This document shows positions 26,045 through 34,254 of a stretch of 59,771 bases of DNA, piece after piece (position 1 is the first letter of the stretch; each line of letters opens with the position of its first letter). Below the pieces are notes generated by a model. The model made no database searches. It worked only from the letters and a program-made list of their open reading frames with translations, and was not told the origin of the DNA. The DNA comes from a virus. Where the stretch lies: the IMG/VR virus record IMGVR_UViG_3300035438_001361, positions 1 through 59,771 of that record. The stretch is one strand, 5' to 3'. The position numbers and the translations under genes are program-made.

Positions 26045-26746
26045 ATGGCATTAGATAGAAAATTAATACAAGAAATTACAAGGTATCATAATATTAACAA
26101 TTATATTATGGAACAAGCTGCGGTTGAACCTGAAACACCCATTGAAGATGAATTAGGTGCTTTGACACCACCAATGGCCCCACCGGGAGAAGAAACTCCA
26201 CCGGCTCCAGCACCATCTGAGGCAGTACCACCACCGGCGCCTGGAGATATACCACAAGCAATTGATGTTGCAACTGACCCTGATGTAGAAAAAATCGATG
26301 ATGAGGGTAGTTCTGAAGAATCAACTGATGATGGTAGTGGAAGTGAAGAACTTGAAATTACTGATTTGGTTAATTCTCAAAAAAATATTGAAACTAAACA
26401 AGATGAGTATTTTGAAAACTTATTCAGTCAACTATCTAACTTAGAATCCAAATTAGGAGAGATGGATAATGTAATGAACAAATTAAATTCACTTGAAAGT
26501 AAAATTGAAAAATATCGAGAAAAAACACCTCAAGAGAAATTAGAATTGAGAAGTTACGATTCATACCCTTTCAATCAAAAATTATCTCAATTTTTTGATG
26601 ACAAACAAGACGAAATGGAAATGACCGGAAAAAATGAATATGTTTTAACTTCCGATGAAGTTGAAGACATTAATTCAAGCGATATTAAAAATTCCTTCCA
26701 ACCAGGTTCTCAACGAGACGACTACAAACCCTCATTCAAACGATAA
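26045..26746 (+). CDS. Proline-rich coiled-coil protein of the tail block, 233 aa
   Basis: Four regions are visible. There is a short helical start (LIQEITRYHNINNYIMEQ). A Pro/Ala-rich linker follows at residues 30-75, then a strongly acidic Ser/Asp/Glu stretch at 78-105. A coiled coil spans about residues 108-165 (YFENLFSQLSNLESKLGEMD and on). The C-terminus is charged and ends in KPSFKR. I do not recognise the family. The build fits an extended structural or scaffold-like protein that oligomerises through the coiled coil. It is the last gene before a strong terminator and the switch to replication genes. Confidence 0.7.
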   Translation: MALDRKLIQEITRYHNINNYIMEQAAVEPETPIEDELGALTPPMAPPGEETPPAPAPSEAVPPPAPGDIPQAIDVATDPDVEKIDDEGSSEESTDDGSGSEELEITDLVNSQKNIETKQDEYFENLFSQLSNLESKLGEMDNVMNKLNSLESKIEKYREKTPQEKLELRSYDSYPFNQKLSQFFDDKQDEMEMTGKNEYVLTSDEVEDINSSDIKNSFQPGSQRDDYKPSFKR

Positions 26747-26756
26747 TAAAAACTTC

Positions 26757-26783
26757 AAAGGTGTCTTAACGGACACCTTTTTT
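26757..26783 (+). terminator. Intrinsic terminator closing the tail block
   Basis: AAAGGTGTC (26757-26765) pairs with GACACCTTT (26772-26780) around TTAACG and is followed by T residues. It separates tail genes from the SSB gene. Confidence 0.9.
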
Positions 26784-26849
26784 AATTTGACTTTTCCCGA
26801 TTTATCACTTATGTTTATTTAACAATTTAACAATTTAATTATTTAACAC

Positions 26850-27701
26850 ATGAGTTCATTAGACGCCGTATTGGCACAGTACGAAAATTCAAAACAATCA
26901 GGGGGCGGGGCCCAAGGAAAAATGTCGCAAGACGAAAGAATGAAAAAATATTTTGCACTTATCTTAGGTGATAAGGAGCAATCAGGACAAAGAAGAGTTA
27001 GAATCCTACCTACGAGTGATGGTTCTTCACCATTCAAAGAGGCTTGGTATCATGAGATTCAAGTTGGGGGACAATGGCAAAAATTCTACGACCCGGGAAA
27101 GAATGATAACGAGCGTTCACCTTTAAATGAGGTTTACGAAGAGTTAATTTCAACCGGAAAAGAATCTGACAAACAATTAGCTACTCAGTACCGTTCTCGT
27201 AAATTCTATATCGTAAAAGTTATCGATAGAGATAATGAAGACCACGGACCTAAATTTTGGAGATTCAAACATAACTACAAAAACGATGGTATCTTAGATA
27301 AAATTATCCCAATTTGGAGAAACAAAGGTGATATTACCAACGCTCAAGAAGGTAGAGATTTAATCATTGAATTATCTAAGGCTAAAACACCAAAAGGAAA
27401 AGAATACACGACTGTATCTACAATTATGTATGAAGACAAAGGTCCTGTACATACAGACCAAGCACAGGCAGATGCTTGGATTAATGATGAGTTAACTTGG
27501 TTAGATGTTTATTCTAAAAAACCGGTTGAATATCTTGAAGCAATTGCTCGTGGGGAAACTCCAAGATGGGATTCAGATAAAGGTGGATATTCTTACGAAA
27601 GTGATTCAGTCGGTACAGAGTCTTTTGGTGGTGCTAAATCAAATGAAAGTCCTATTGACCCACAAATGAATGATTTACCTGATGAAGAGCTTCCATTCTA
27701 A
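26850..27701 (+). CDS. Single-stranded DNA-binding protein (gp32-like), 283 aa
   Basis: The overall pattern is that of T4 gp32. The core has MKKYFALILGDKEQSGQRRV followed by RILPTSDGSSPFKEAWYHEI, and WRFKHNYKNDGILDKIIPIW. Residues about 75-225 would hold the OB-fold that binds single-stranded DNA at the fork. The C-terminus is acidic and ends DLPDEELPF, much like the D-x-x-PF tip by which bacterial SSB recruits partners. There is no Cys at all, so the zinc site of T4 gp32 is missing. The gene is monocistronic, between a terminator and a structured hairpin, as expected for a protein needed in large amounts. Confidence 0.9.
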   Translation: MSSLDAVLAQYENSKQSGGGAQGKMSQDERMKKYFALILGDKEQSGQRRVRILPTSDGSSPFKEAWYHEIQVGGQWQKFYDPGKNDNERSPLNEVYEELISTGKESDKQLATQYRSRKFYIVKVIDRDNEDHGPKFWRFKHNYKNDGILDKIIPIWRNKGDITNAQEGRDLIIELSKAKTPKGKEYTTVSTIMYEDKGPVHTDQAQADAWINDELTWLDVYSKKPVEYLEAIARGETPRWDSDKGGYSYESDSVGTESFGGAKSNESPIDPQMNDLPDEELPF

Positions 27702-27715
27702 AATAAAATAATAAA

Positions 27716-27748
27716 ACTTGGACCGTAAGACATACTTATTGTCCAAGT
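27716..27748 (+). ncRNA. Two-tier hairpin between SSB and the next gene
   Basis: ACTTGGAC (27716-27723) pairs with GTCCAAGT (27741-27748). Inside, TAAG (27726-27729) pairs with CTTA (27735-27738) across a 2x2 internal loop. There is no T run, so it is more likely an RNA stabiliser or regulatory element than a terminator. Confidence 0.5.
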
Positions 27749-27765
27749 ATTAATGATATTATTAT

Positions 27766-28062
27766 ATGACATTTAAAGAAGAAATTGATTTACAATTGAG
27801 GGACAATAAAATGTTGTCTTATGAAATTTTAAGTCAACTAAAAGATAAAACTTACTTTTCAGGTAGGAGTAAACAAATTGGTGATAGCGTTTTATTTGGG
27901 ATGTTAGATGAGGGGGTTAATGAAGAAGGTGTGAACAGTATTCGATTAATCACTTTTCATGAAGAAGAAGTTGATGTACTATATGAAGAGGACCCTTCAA
28001 AATACAATAGAAATAAAACAAACAAATTACCACACATTAAAAAAATAGAAAATGGCAATTAA
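27766..28062 (+). CDS. Hypothetical protein upstream of UvsX, 98 aa
   Basis: I do not recognise this small acidic protein. It contains SYEILSQLKDKTYFSGRSKQ and a beta-rich middle, NSIRLITFHEEEVDVLYEED. No Cys, membrane segment or known DNA-binding motif is visible. Its last 11 nt overlap the start of the UvsX-like recombinase gene, so the two are translationally linked. It lies between SSB and recombinase, so a small replication or recombination accessory (in T4 the mediator UvsY loads UvsX) is possible by position only; I see no UvsY-like sequence. Confidence 0.7.
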   Translation: MTFKEEIDLQLRDNKMLSYEILSQLKDKTYFSGRSKQIGDSVLFGMLDEGVNEEGVNSIRLITFHEEEVDVLYEEDPSKYNRNKTNKLPHIKKIENGN

Positions 28063-29044
28063 GAAGAAAACATTCTCATTAGAGGATATTAAAGGTAAAT
28101 TCTCAACAAAAACAAAATATAAACCTGAGAGTTTTTATAATTGTGGTGAGGCGTTTATGGATACGGTTGGATTACCAGGTCCGGTGATGGGAGGAATTAA
28201 TATGTTCTTGGGTCACTCAAACACATCAAAATCAACAGCAATGATATTGGCAGCGGTTGATGCCCAAAAAAAAGGACATTTACCGGTGTTTATTATTACG
28301 GAAAAAAAATGGTCTTGGGAACACTCGGTAGAACTTGGATTACAGGCAGAACAAAATGAGGATGGTGTTTGGGACGGTCATTTTATATTTAACGATTCAT
28401 TTGACGTTGTTGAACAAGCAACTGATTTTATTAATGATGTGTTAGATGCTCAAGAAAGAGGTGAAATACCTTATAGTCTATTATTTTTATGGGACTCAAT
28501 TGGGTCAATTCCCTGTCAAATGACATTTGACGGAAAAGGTGGGGGAATGCACACCGCTAAAGTACTTGCTGATAAAGTTGGTATGGGTATACATTCAAGA
28601 ATATCTAAATCTAAAAAAGAAGATTATCCATATTATAATACCGTGGTTTTTTTAAATCAACCATGGGTACTCCTTCCTGATAACCCGTTTGGCCAAGCGG
28701 AAATTAAGAGTAAGGGTGGTGAGGCGATATGGTTAGCAAGTAGTTTGGTATTTTTATTTGGTAATCAAAAAAAGGCGGGTGTGAATCATATTACGGCAAC
28801 TAAAAATGGTAGAACAATTTCCTACGCAACTAGAACAAAAATCTCTATATTAAAAAATCACGTGAATGGAATACAATATAAGGATAGTAAAATTATTGTA
28901 GTGCCTCAAGGATATATTGCGGACACAAAAGAGTCTTTAGATAAATATAAAAAAGAATATTCTGGATATTGGAACGCAATACTTAGTGGTACGGGGGAGA
29001 TTATACTTGATGAATCAGAAAAAGAAAGTTTTGAAGAAGAATAA
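28052..29044 (+). CDS. uvsX: RecA-like recombinase (UvsX-like), 330 aa
   Basis: The RecA core is clear. GPVMGGINMFLGHSNTSKST holds the Walker A loop near residues 50-58, IITEKKWSWEHSVELGL follows, and LLFLWDSIGSIPCQM is Walker B. KGGEAIWLASSLVFLF and TKISILKNHVNG come later. UvsX forms filaments on SSB-coated single-stranded DNA and starts recombination-dependent replication. The P-loop reads GHSNTSKST, so the usual Gly before Lys is Ser; T4 UvsX is also non-canonical there. At 330 residues it is somewhat shorter than T4 UvsX (391). It follows an 11-nt overlap with the upstream gene and precedes a small RHH gene and an HNH gene. Confidence 0.92.
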   Translation: MAIKKKTFSLEDIKGKFSTKTKYKPESFYNCGEAFMDTVGLPGPVMGGINMFLGHSNTSKSTAMILAAVDAQKKGHLPVFIITEKKWSWEHSVELGLQAEQNEDGVWDGHFIFNDSFDVVEQATDFINDVLDAQERGEIPYSLLFLWDSIGSIPCQMTFDGKGGGMHTAKVLADKVGMGIHSRISKSKKEDYPYYNTVVFLNQPWVLLPDNPFGQAEIKSKGGEAIWLASSLVFLFGNQKKAGVNHITATKNGRTISYATRTKISILKNHVNGIQYKDSKIIVVPQGYIADTKESLDKYKKEYSGYWNAILSGTGEIILDESEKESFEEE

Positions 29045-29095
29045 AAAAAAGTTATAATTATTCTACTTTTATTACATTTGTAGATATTTATTAAT

Positions 29096-29248
29096 ATGGG
29101 AAGAAAGAAAAAAGAAGAAATTGAAAAGAAAGTTAAGATTGGAGTCTCAATAGACCCAGAACTTCCACAGTACTTTAAGGATAAATCTATAAATTTATCT
29201 TCCCTTGTTAATAAATTATTAAAAGAATATATTAGAAATGGAAACTAA
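29096..29248 (+). CDS. Small ribbon-helix-helix type protein, 50 aa
   Basis: I translated this small gene from ATG 29096 to TAA 29248. It begins MGRKKKEEIEKKVKIGVSID, then reads PELPQYFKDKSINLSSLVNK and ends in LLKEYIRNGN. A basic tail, a strand ending in SIDPEL, and a helix followed by a LSSLVNKLLKEYI helix give the ribbon-helix-helix layout. The other RHH protein (4825-4986) also has an IDP at this place. It overlaps the HNH gene by 11 nt, so it may control that gene or travel with it. TATTTATT lies 3 nt before its ATG. Confidence 0.62.
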   Translation: MGRKKKEEIEKKVKIGVSIDPELPQYFKDKSINLSSLVNKLLKEYIRNGN

Positions 29249-29969
29249 AGTTTGTAGTAAGTGTAATCTTGAAAAAGAATTACCTAATTTTAGAAAAAGA
29301 AAAGATTCTAAAGATGGGTTTAGAACTGAATGTAAACAATGTTCTTATATGGTTTGGAAAAAATATAGGGATAATAACGATGAAAAAATAAAGGCTCAAA
29401 AAAGAAAAGAATACATTGATAACCGGGAAAAAATATTATTAAAAGTTAAAAATTACCGAGAAGAAAATATTGATGTAATTAGGGTAAAAGATAATGATAG
29501 GTCAAAAAAAAGATACCAAAAAGACCCAAATCGGTATAAAATATATTATGAAAATAATAAAGAAACTATTTTAACTTATAAAAAAGAGTGGTCAGAAAAA
29601 AATAAAGAAAAAGTTAAAGTAAAAAGAAATCTTTATCATTCTTTAAGATTAAAAAATGATGTTATTTTTCGATTAAAATGTATTATGAGGTCTAGACTTT
29701 TATCATTTCTTAAAACCCGAAACATTAGTAAAACTAATAAAACTTTCGATATTGTAGGGTGTTCACCGGAATTTCTTAAAGAACATTTAGAAACCCAATT
29801 TAGCGATGGTATGAGTTGGGATAACAGGGGTGAGTGGCATATTGACCACATCATTCCATTATCATCGGCAAAAACAGAAGACGAACTTTATAAGTTATGT
29901 CATTATGAAAATCTTCAACCATTATGGGCTGAAGATAATTTAAAAAAGAGTAACAAAATTATTGTATAA
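29238..29969 (+). CDS. Free-standing HNH homing endonuclease, 243 aa
   Basis: The N-terminus has a zinc ribbon with Cys6, Cys9, Cys32 and Cys35 (METKVCSKCNLEKELPNF). A long Lys/Glu-rich helical middle follows, probably for DNA contact. The C-terminus has the HNH motif WHIDHIIPLSSAKTEDELY with YENLQPLWAEDNLKK. Such enzymes nick or cut a target site and spread by gene conversion. It sits between UvsX and RNase H without interrupting either. Its relative at 48516 shares both ends but differs in the middle. RNase H starts 17 nt after it with a rare TTG, which may be a mark of insertion. Confidence 0.88.
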   Translation: METKVCSKCNLEKELPNFRKRKDSKDGFRTECKQCSYMVWKKYRDNNDEKIKAQKRKEYIDNREKILLKVKNYREENIDVIRVKDNDRSKKRYQKDPNRYKIYYENNKETILTYKKEWSEKNKEKVKVKRNLYHSLRLKNDVIFRLKCIMRSRLLSFLKTRNISKTNKTFDIVGCSPEFLKEHLETQFSDGMSWDNRGEWHIDHIIPLSSAKTEDELYKLCHYENLQPLWAEDNLKKSNKIIV

Positions 29970-29985
29970 CCTTAAATAGGTTTAA

Positions 29986-30984
29986 TTGAAAAAAACATTA
30001 TTAATTGACGGTGCCAACTTAATGAAGATTGGGTATCACGGAGTTAAAGAACTTTATAGTGATAAAAATCATTCGGGTGCTATCTACCACTTTATCAACA
30101 CCATTAGAAAATTCCTTGAGGAACATAATTACGATAAGGTAGTTGTTATGTGGGATGCCGAACATAGTTCGTCCACTCGGAAAGAACTTTATCCTCAATA
30201 TAAGACAAATAGAAAACAAAATATTAATGAATATGAACTTGAATCATATCTAACTCAAAACGCTCGTATTAAAGAATATCTTGAGGAGGTCTTTGTTAGG
30301 CAAGTTGAAACGCCTCATAACGAAGGAGACGACCTTATTGCGTATTATTGTAAAATGTCAACCAACGAAGACATTACCATATTTTCATCAGATAAGGACC
30401 TTACACAGCTTATCTCGGATAAAGTATCCGTTTACTCACCAAACTCAAAACAATACTTTAAACAGGGTGATATGATTACCATCAATAAAGTTCAAATTCC
30501 CCACTATAATGTCTTAACTTGTAAAATTCTTACAGGAGATAATTCTGATAATATTAATGGTATTGAGGGTTTAGGTGAAAAAACTTTAGTTAAATTATTC
30601 CCTGATATGCAGGTTAAACCATGCACTATGGAAGAAATACGAGTTAATGCAGGAAATATCGTGCAAGAAAAAAAATCAAAAGTATTGGAAAATATTTTGA
30701 TTGGTAAAACAAAAAATGGTATACTTGGTGAAGAGTTTTACACTACAAACAAAAAAATAGTCGATTTATCTAACCCCTTAATTACAGAAAATGCGAAAGA
30801 ATTAGTAAACCAAATTATTACTGACACGATTGACCCCACCGATAGGGGATACAAAAATCTAATGAGACTTATGATGGAAGATGGTCTCTTTAAATATCTT
30901 CCAAAAAACGATGAGGCTTGGGTGAATTTCCTAAGACCATTTATGAAATTAACAAGAAAAGAAAAACGAAACACAAACAAATGA
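29986..30984 (+). CDS. rnh: RNase H / 5'-3' exonuclease of the FEN family (T4 Rnh-like), 332 aa
   Basis: All main FEN-family motifs are present: LIDGANLMKIGYHG at the start, VMWDAEHSSSTRKELYPQYK, HNEGDDLIAYYCK, ITIFSSDKDLTQLI, and the helix-hairpin-helix part GDNSDNINGIEGLGEKTLVK. The enzyme removes RNA primers and adjacent DNA from lagging strands in a metal-dependent reaction carried out by the Asp cluster. The length is near that of T4 RNase H (305). The reading frame starts with TTG at 29986; no ATG lies upstream in frame before the HNH stop, and LLIDGAN must be near the N-terminus, so TTG is the best start. Its stop overlaps the next ATG (ATGA). Confidence 0.9.
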   Translation: MKKTLLIDGANLMKIGYHGVKELYSDKNHSGAIYHFINTIRKFLEEHNYDKVVVMWDAEHSSSTRKELYPQYKTNRKQNINEYELESYLTQNARIKEYLEEVFVRQVETPHNEGDDLIAYYCKMSTNEDITIFSSDKDLTQLISDKVSVYSPNSKQYFKQGDMITINKVQIPHYNVLTCKILTGDNSDNINGIEGLGEKTLVKLFPDMQVKPCTMEEIRVNAGNIVQEKKSKVLENILIGKTKNGILGEEFYTTNKKIVDLSNPLITENAKELVNQIITDTIDPTDRGYKNLMRLMMEDGLFKYLPKNDEAWVNFLRPFMKLTRKEKRNTNK

Positions 30985-31295
30985 AAGTATTAGTAGAAGG
31001 ACACAAGTACGAGTTATCAAACTTTGAAAACAAAGAGGAACAAGGACAGGCATTACAATTTATTCAAAAAGAACCAATAACTGAAGGTTCAACAGAATTA
31101 AAGACAATCGCCGATGGTACAACAAATGAGGAATTAATTGAAATGTTGTTAAACAGAATGAATTACTTACAAAGTAAATTCCCTTGTCGCGAAAACGCAA
31201 TTGCTATTACCAAATTAGACGAAGCTCTTTTATGGTTAAACAAAAGAACCTCCGACAGAATAAAAAGAAATGTTGAGGGAAAACAAATAGTATAA
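30981..31295 (+). CDS. Small hairpin protein, candidate Acb2/Tad1-type cyclic nucleotide sponge, 104 aa
   Basis: I choose ATG 30981 (MKVLVEGHKYELSNF) because it overlaps the RNase H stop in ATGA; an earlier in-frame ATG at 30918 would run deep into RNase H. The C-terminal half holds ELIEMLLNRMNYLQSKFPCR followed by ENAIAITKLDEALLWLNKRT and SDRIKRNVEGKQ. The R-E-x-A-x-AITK-L-x-EA-x-x-W pattern is that of a large phage family. To my memory it resembles the helical-hairpin domain of the anti-CBASS protein Acb2 and the anti-Thoeris protein Tad1. Those bind signalling nucleotides and so disarm host immunity. This is a motif-level resemblance only. The long N-terminal part (residues 1-40) is not explained. 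Confidence 0.7.
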   Translation: MKVLVEGHKYELSNFENKEEQGQALQFIQKEPITEGSTELKTIADGTTNEELIEMLLNRMNYLQSKFPCRENAIAITKLDEALLWLNKRTSDRIKRNVEGKQIV

Positions 31296-31319
31296 TTAAA
31301 AACAAACAAACTTAAAATT

Positions 31320-31772
31320 ATGAAAGAACAAGAAAGTACCAAGATGGAGTTCTTATTATCATTAAATGATAATATTGTAGTTCAAAGATTCTTTAATGTA
31401 AGGGGGTATATTCCAAAGGCGAAGAACTCGATTGAGCTGTATGAGTTCATTGCGGAATTCAAGGACGAACTTCAAGAGTATTTGAAAATGAAAACATTGG
31501 CGTATATGATGGACAATCAAGATTCCATTATGAATGACCCAACAATTATGGACACATCGTTTACTGATGGCCCTGAAGTGTTTAACATTTATATTAAATT
31601 AGGTGAACAGACAATTTGTCATAGAGTTTTTGATGGAAAATTTTATCCACCGAAAGTTAGGTATACTGTCGATGTAAGACCTTTCTTGAAGGAAACTCTT
31701 CGAGGATTGACTGACATTTTTTCAGACAAAAAATTAAGTTACAATTATTTGGAACTTGACTTGGCTAGGTAA
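31320..31772 (+). CDS. Hypothetical protein upstream of the replicative helicase, 150 aa
   Basis: The function is not recognised. The protein has a beta-strand start (KMEFLLSLNDNIVVQRFFNV), a helical part (LYEFIAEFKDELQEYLKMKT), and a beta-rich end with VFNIYIKLGEQTICHRVFDG and VDVRPFLKETLRGLTDIFSD. It appears soluble. I recall proteins of this build in other T4-like phages but know no function. It lies between the candidate sponge and DnaB; a replication accessory role is possible by position alone. Confidence 0.7.
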   Translation: MKEQESTKMEFLLSLNDNIVVQRFFNVRGYIPKAKNSIELYEFIAEFKDELQEYLKMKTLAYMMDNQDSIMNDPTIMDTSFTDGPEVFNIYIKLGEQTICHRVFDGKFYPPKVRYTVDVRPFLKETLRGLTDIFSDKKLSYNYLELDLAR

Positions 31773-31808
31773 GTATTTAATAATACAAGGATAACTTTAA
31801 AATAAATT

Positions 31809-34247
31809 ATGAATAAAAATTTCGATTACTTAGGTAACACATTTCAAATACAATTACTAAATCAGATAATAGTAGATAAAGATTTTTCATCATCTATAAT
31901 GGATGTTATTGAGTCAGTGTATTTTGATAATAAGTATTTTAAAATCATTTTACAGATGACAAAAGAGTACTACAAAAAATATGAATCAACACCAAATTTT
32001 GATACTTTAGGGCAAATTGTTAGGTCCGAAATCTCACAGGAAATGGTCGCTAAGATTGTTTTAGATACAATCAAACAAATTCAGGACGCTCCAATTGAAG
32101 GAACAATGTTCGTTCAAGAGAAGGCGTTGAAATTTTGTAAACAACAAGAACTACAGAAGGCGATGGATAAGGCTCAGAAAATTATTACCCAAGGAGACTT
32201 TGAATCATATGATAAAGTTGAAGGTTTGATGAGAGACGCATTGCAGGTCGGAGAGGTTGATAAAGGTCAGACAGATATATTTGAAAATTTAGATACTGTC
32301 TTAGACGAAGACTACCGACACCCAATCCCAATGGGTATTCCGGGAATTGACAAATTATTGAAAGGTGGTTTAGCAAAAGGGGAAATTGGGGTTATATTAG
32401 CACCAACAGGTGTTGGCAAGAGCTGTCCAAACTCTGAACCGGTTTTAACACCTCAAGGATGGGTAAAAATGGGTGAAGTAAAACTTGGGGATAAGGTTAT
32501 TGGTAGTGATGGGAAAGAACAATATGTGATAGGTGTTTACCCACAAGGTGTTAGACCAATTTATAAAGTAGAGTTTAGTGATGATACTTTTGTGAATTGT
32601 GATGAAGAACATCTTTGGAGTGTTAATACATTGAACATGAGAACCGCTAAAACAAGGGTTAATGGTAAGGGTGTTTATAAACCGAACTATGGGTATAAGG
32701 TTGTTAAAACCTCTGATATGATGAAAGATATTAAGAAGAGAGGTCGATATAACTATAGATTACCTGTGGTAAGTCCGGTCGATTTTGAAAAAAGAGAAGT
32801 GTTGATAGACCCATATTTACTTGGGTTATTGTTGGGAGATGGTAGTATTTGTGATAGTGGTGTCCGTATAAGTACTAAGGACGATGAGTTATTTGATTCC
32901 ATTGAATGTCTTGGTGAACATTCATCGTTTAATGAATATTATAGAACTGAAACTAAAAGTATAAAATCAATAAACTTAAAGGGTAAAATAAAAGAACGAC
33001 TAAAAGTTTATGATTTGTTAAATAAAAAGTCTAACAATAAATTTATACCAAAAGATTATCTTTATAATTCATTAGATGTAAGAGTTTCATTATTACAAGG
33101 TTTAATGGATACTGATGGGCATGTTGATAAAAAAGGGACGGTTCAATTTACGACGATATCGGAACAATTGTGTAATAATGTTAGGGAATTAGTTTTATCT
33201 TTGGGTGGAACTGTTCGAATTAACACTAAAATACCGACTTATACTTATGACGGAGAGAAGAAAGAGGGTCAGTTGGCTTACACGATAACAATGTCTTTTG
33301 CAAATGACGTTGTTCCGTTCAAATTACTAAGAAAAGTTGGTAGATATTATAAGAGGGAGAAATATGTTGAACAGAAATATGTCAAGTCGATAACTTATTC
33401 TCATGATGAGGAGGCGACTTGTATTAAAGTTTCTAATCCGGACGAGTTATACGTGACTAGAGATTATGTTTTAACACATAACACAACCATTTTATCAAAA
33501 ATTGCAAACACTGCTTTTAATTTAGGTTACAATGTTTTACAAATATTCTTCGAGGATAACCCAAAAATTATCCAAAGAAAACATTTTACGATGTGGACAG
33601 GTATTGAACCGGATAATTTAGTATTACATAAAGAAGATGTAATGTCTAAAATTACTGAAATTAAAGAAACGATGCAAAATCGTTTAATATTGAAGAAATT
33701 GGCTTCAGACACTATGACAATGAATCAAATCAAAACTCAAGTTAGAAAAATGATTGCTGACGGTATTAAAATTGATTTAGTTTTAGTGGATTACATTGAT
33801 TGTATTTTACCGGAATCAAGTAGTAAAGATGAGTGGAAAGCGGAAGGTTCAGTAATGAGAGGATTTGAGGCGATGTGTCACGAACTTGATTTAGTCGGGT
33901 GGACGGCAACACAAGGTAATAGGTCTTCAATATCTGCTGAGGTAGTAACAACTGACCAAATGGGGGGGTCAATCAAAAAGGCTCAAGTAGGACACGTTAT
34001 TATATCGGTTGCAAAAACATTGACACAAAAAGAAATGAATTTAGCGACAATTGCAATCACTAAATCTCGTCTTGGAAAAGATGGGGTAGTATTTGAAAAT
34101 TGTAAATTTAATAATGAATTACTTGAAATTGATACAGAAAGTTCAGTCACTTTCTTAGGGTTTGAAGAACAACAAGAAGATAGAAAAAGAGATAGAGTTA
34201 AAGAACTTTTAGAAAAAAGAAAACAAAGAGAATCACAACAAAATTAA
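31809..34247 (+). CDS. Replicative DNA helicase (DnaB/gp41-like) with intein, 812 aa precursor
   Basis: Exteins are residues 1-204 and 559-812, together 458 residues, close to T4 gp41 (475). The N-terminal helical domain is followed by [20 protein letters not shown] and the P-loop APTGVGK. The intein follows, then [20 protein letters not shown]. After it come [18 protein letters not shown] (Walker B), [10 protein letters not shown] and TITKSR-like motifs of the RecA fold. The helicase unwinds the fork as a hexamer. Splicing restores [12 protein letters not shown]. Without splicing the P-loop is broken, so helicase activity depends on the intein. A TATTTAAT sequence at 31774, 27 nt before the ATG, is a weak match to the recurrent element. 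Confidence 0.92.
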   Translation: MNKNFDYLGNTFQIQLLNQIIVDKDFSSSIMDVIESVYFDNKYFKIILQMTKEYYKKYESTPNFDTLGQIVRSEISQEMVAKIVLDTIKQIQDAPIEGTMFVQEKALKFCKQQELQKAMDKAQKIITQGDFESYDKVEGLMRDALQVGEVDKGQTDIFENLDTVLDEDYRHPIPMGIPGIDKLLKGGLAKGEIGVILAPTGVGKSCPNSEPVLTPQGWVKMGEVKLGDKVIGSDGKEQYVIGVYPQGVRPIYKVEFSDDTFVNCDEEHLWSVNTLNMRTAKTRVNGKGVYKPNYGYKVVKTSDMMKDIKKRGRYNYRLPVVSPVDFEKREVLIDPYLLGLLLGDGSICDSGVRISTKDDELFDSIECLGEHSSFNEYYRTETKSIKSINLKGKIKERLKVYDLLNKKSNNKFIPKDYLYNSLDVRVSLLQGLMDTDGHVDKKGTVQFTTISEQLCNNVRELVLSLGGTVRINTKIPTYTYDGEKKEGQLAYTITMSFANDVVPFKLLRKVGRYYKREKYVEQKYVKSITYSHDEEATCIKVSNPDELYVTRDYVLTHNTTILSKIANTAFNLGYNVLQIFFEDNPKIIQRKHFTMWTGIEPDNLVLHKEDVMSKITEIKETMQNRLILKKLASDTMTMNQIKTQVRKMIADGIKIDLVLVDYIDCILPESSSKDEWKAEGSVMRGFEAMCHELDLVGWTATQGNRSSISAEVVTTDQMGGSIKKAQVGHVIISVAKTLTQKEMNLATIAITKSRLGKDGVVFENCKFNNELLEIDTESSVTFLGFEEQQEDRKRDRVKELLEKRKQRESQQN
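32421..33482 (+). mobile_element. Class 3-type intein with LAGLIDADG endonuclease, inside the DnaB P-loop
   Basis: This in-frame insertion of 354 codons (precursor residues 205-558) runs from [20 protein letters not shown] to YVLTHN, followed by extein Thr. Block B is CDEEHLWSV with Trp at B:12. Block F is EATCIKV with Cys at F:4. Block G is VLTHN with Thr at G:5. These three residues are the WCT signature of class 3 inteins. The endonuclease motifs are [10 protein letters not shown] (about residues 336-345) and [12 protein letters not shown] (about 428-439). Alignment with the intein in the SNF2 helicase puts residue 1 at Ser205. A start at Cys206, leaving GVGKS before TT, cannot be excluded and would look like a Cys1 intein. 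Confidence 0.9.
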
Positions 34248-34254
34248 AAAAAAA

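Noticed and set aside
28169-28238. UvsX P-loop change (GHSNTSKST) as sign of an inactive enzyme
   Set aside because: UvsX-type recombinases commonly lack the canonical Gly there, and Walker B and the other core motifs are intact.
30918-30980. Upstream ATG giving a 125-residue version of the 30981 gene
   Set aside because: It would overlap 67 nt of RNase H, and its extra residues are a shadow of that gene; ATG 30981 overlaps the stop in ATGA and starts a natural MKVLV N-terminus.
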